A DNA stretch of 5,456 nucleotides. Origin: Gemmatimonadota bacterium. Its GTDB lineage: Bacteria > Gemmatimonadota > Gemmatimonadetes > Longimicrobiales > Gaopeijiaceae. The stretch lies in NCBI GenBank assembly GCA_016209995.1, contig JACQVC010000168.1, positions 1-5,456 of the forward strand, in the 5' to 3' direction. Shown here in pieces: positions 5,166 to 5,456 of the stretch. The notes beneath the pieces are model-generated. The model did no database searches and was not told the origin of the DNA. It was given only the letters and a program-made list of their open reading frames with translations. How positions within the stretch are numbered: position 1 is the stretch's first letter; every line of letters begins with the position of its first letter. Position numbers and translations under genes: made by a program.

Positions 5166-5456
5166 CTACTGAGGCAGGGTTTCGACGGGGACGACCTGAA
5201 CCCGACAGCCGAGCCAGCGCTGGTCGTCAGATTGAGGATCGACTTCGCTCGGCCGGAATCCTTCCCGCGCCGAGATGACGATCGGAACCAGGAGTTGACC
5301 CGATCGCGGGAGGTGCAGCTCTCGCGATTCCCAGGCCGAGAGCCTGAGCTCTTGCGCTTCTCCGGCGATGCTCACCGAGACCGCGCCGGCGGTGGCGCCG
5401 TTCTGCAGTCGAATCGCAAGAGCCGGAGCTCGCCCCGGCGCCACGAGCACCCCTCC
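5166..5456 (-). CDS. C-terminal fragment of an unidentified protein, possibly the tail of a membrane glycosyltransferase-like protein
   Basis: The frame is open from the right edge and ends with TAG at 5168-5166, giving about 96 residues. It reads as a beta-rich domain: 'LAIRLQNGATAGAVSVSIAG', 'QELRLSAWESRELHLP', 'GQLLVPIVISAREGFRPSEV', then 'DPQSDDQRWLGCRVQVVP'. The closing 'F.P.EVDP.S.D.R.LGCRV' pattern is one I associate with the jelly-roll-like tails of large integral-membrane glycosyltransferase or similar envelope proteins in Acidobacteriota and related phyla. That is recollection of style, not a verified match. The catalytic part would lie beyond the edge. Only three bases separate its stop from an ATG that begins a fragment of the regulator's missing helix. 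The upstream GTG at 5450 is simply the first possible start inside the window, not a gene start. Confidence 0.6.
   Translation of the reverse strand, partial: GGVLVAPGRAPALAIRLQNGATAGAVSVSIAGEAQELRLSAWESRELHLPRSGQLLVPIVISAREGFRPSEVDPQSDDQRWLGCRVQVVPVETLPQ

Overview
The window is high-GC bacterial DNA, with all substantial genes on the minus strand. I see no RNA gene, CRISPR array, insertion sequence or phage gene. The strongest taxonomic hint is a secreted orphan protein at 1817-2590 with paired 'DGKPDLN/DGQPDLN' motifs, a 'GRWEGDT' motif and a 'CENE' end. This protein type is very common in Acidobacteriota, especially Vicinamibacteria-like soil lineages and metagenome bins. The partial methyltransferase and the C-terminal fragment at the far end fit the same background. 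This placement is an inference from protein style, not a search result.

Layout from left to right: (1) 1-162, minus: N-terminus of a SAM-dependent methyltransferase that runs off the left edge. (2) 248-388, plus: a short remnant resembling the C-terminal tail of an MBL-fold hydrolase, followed by a small inverted-repeat region (405-477). (3) 483-2590, minus: a two-gene unit with good Shine-Dalgarno sites, encoding the secreted orphan protein and then a secreted serine beta-lactamase/esterase-family hydrolase, both apparently intact. (4) 2591-2806: a 216-base spacer with a weak promoter candidate. (5) 2807-5133, minus: a TetR-type regulator whose TGA overlaps the ATG of an efflux ORF (ATGA). 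(6) 5166-5456, minus: C-terminal end of an unidentified protein running off the right edge.

The efflux ORF is the most notable item. It begins like an OprM/NodT-type outer-membrane lipoprotein (signal peptide, lipobox, 'PVPPAW' segment). At about residue 43 it switches in frame into transmembrane helix 4 of an RND permease and continues to that family's usual C-terminus. The rest of the outer-membrane protein, any adaptor (HlyD-type) gene and the N-terminal third or more of the permease are absent. The remaining permease half also seems to lack two blocks of its periplasmic domain. The regulator next to it lacks its normal N-terminal helix and carries an apparent frameshift. The right part of the window therefore looks like a tripartite efflux operon (regulator, outer-membrane factor, adaptor, pump) collapsed by deletions, or an assembly that skipped sequence. 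The three fusion points inside the efflux ORF all keep frame, which makes it worth checking whether the locus is real and expressed.
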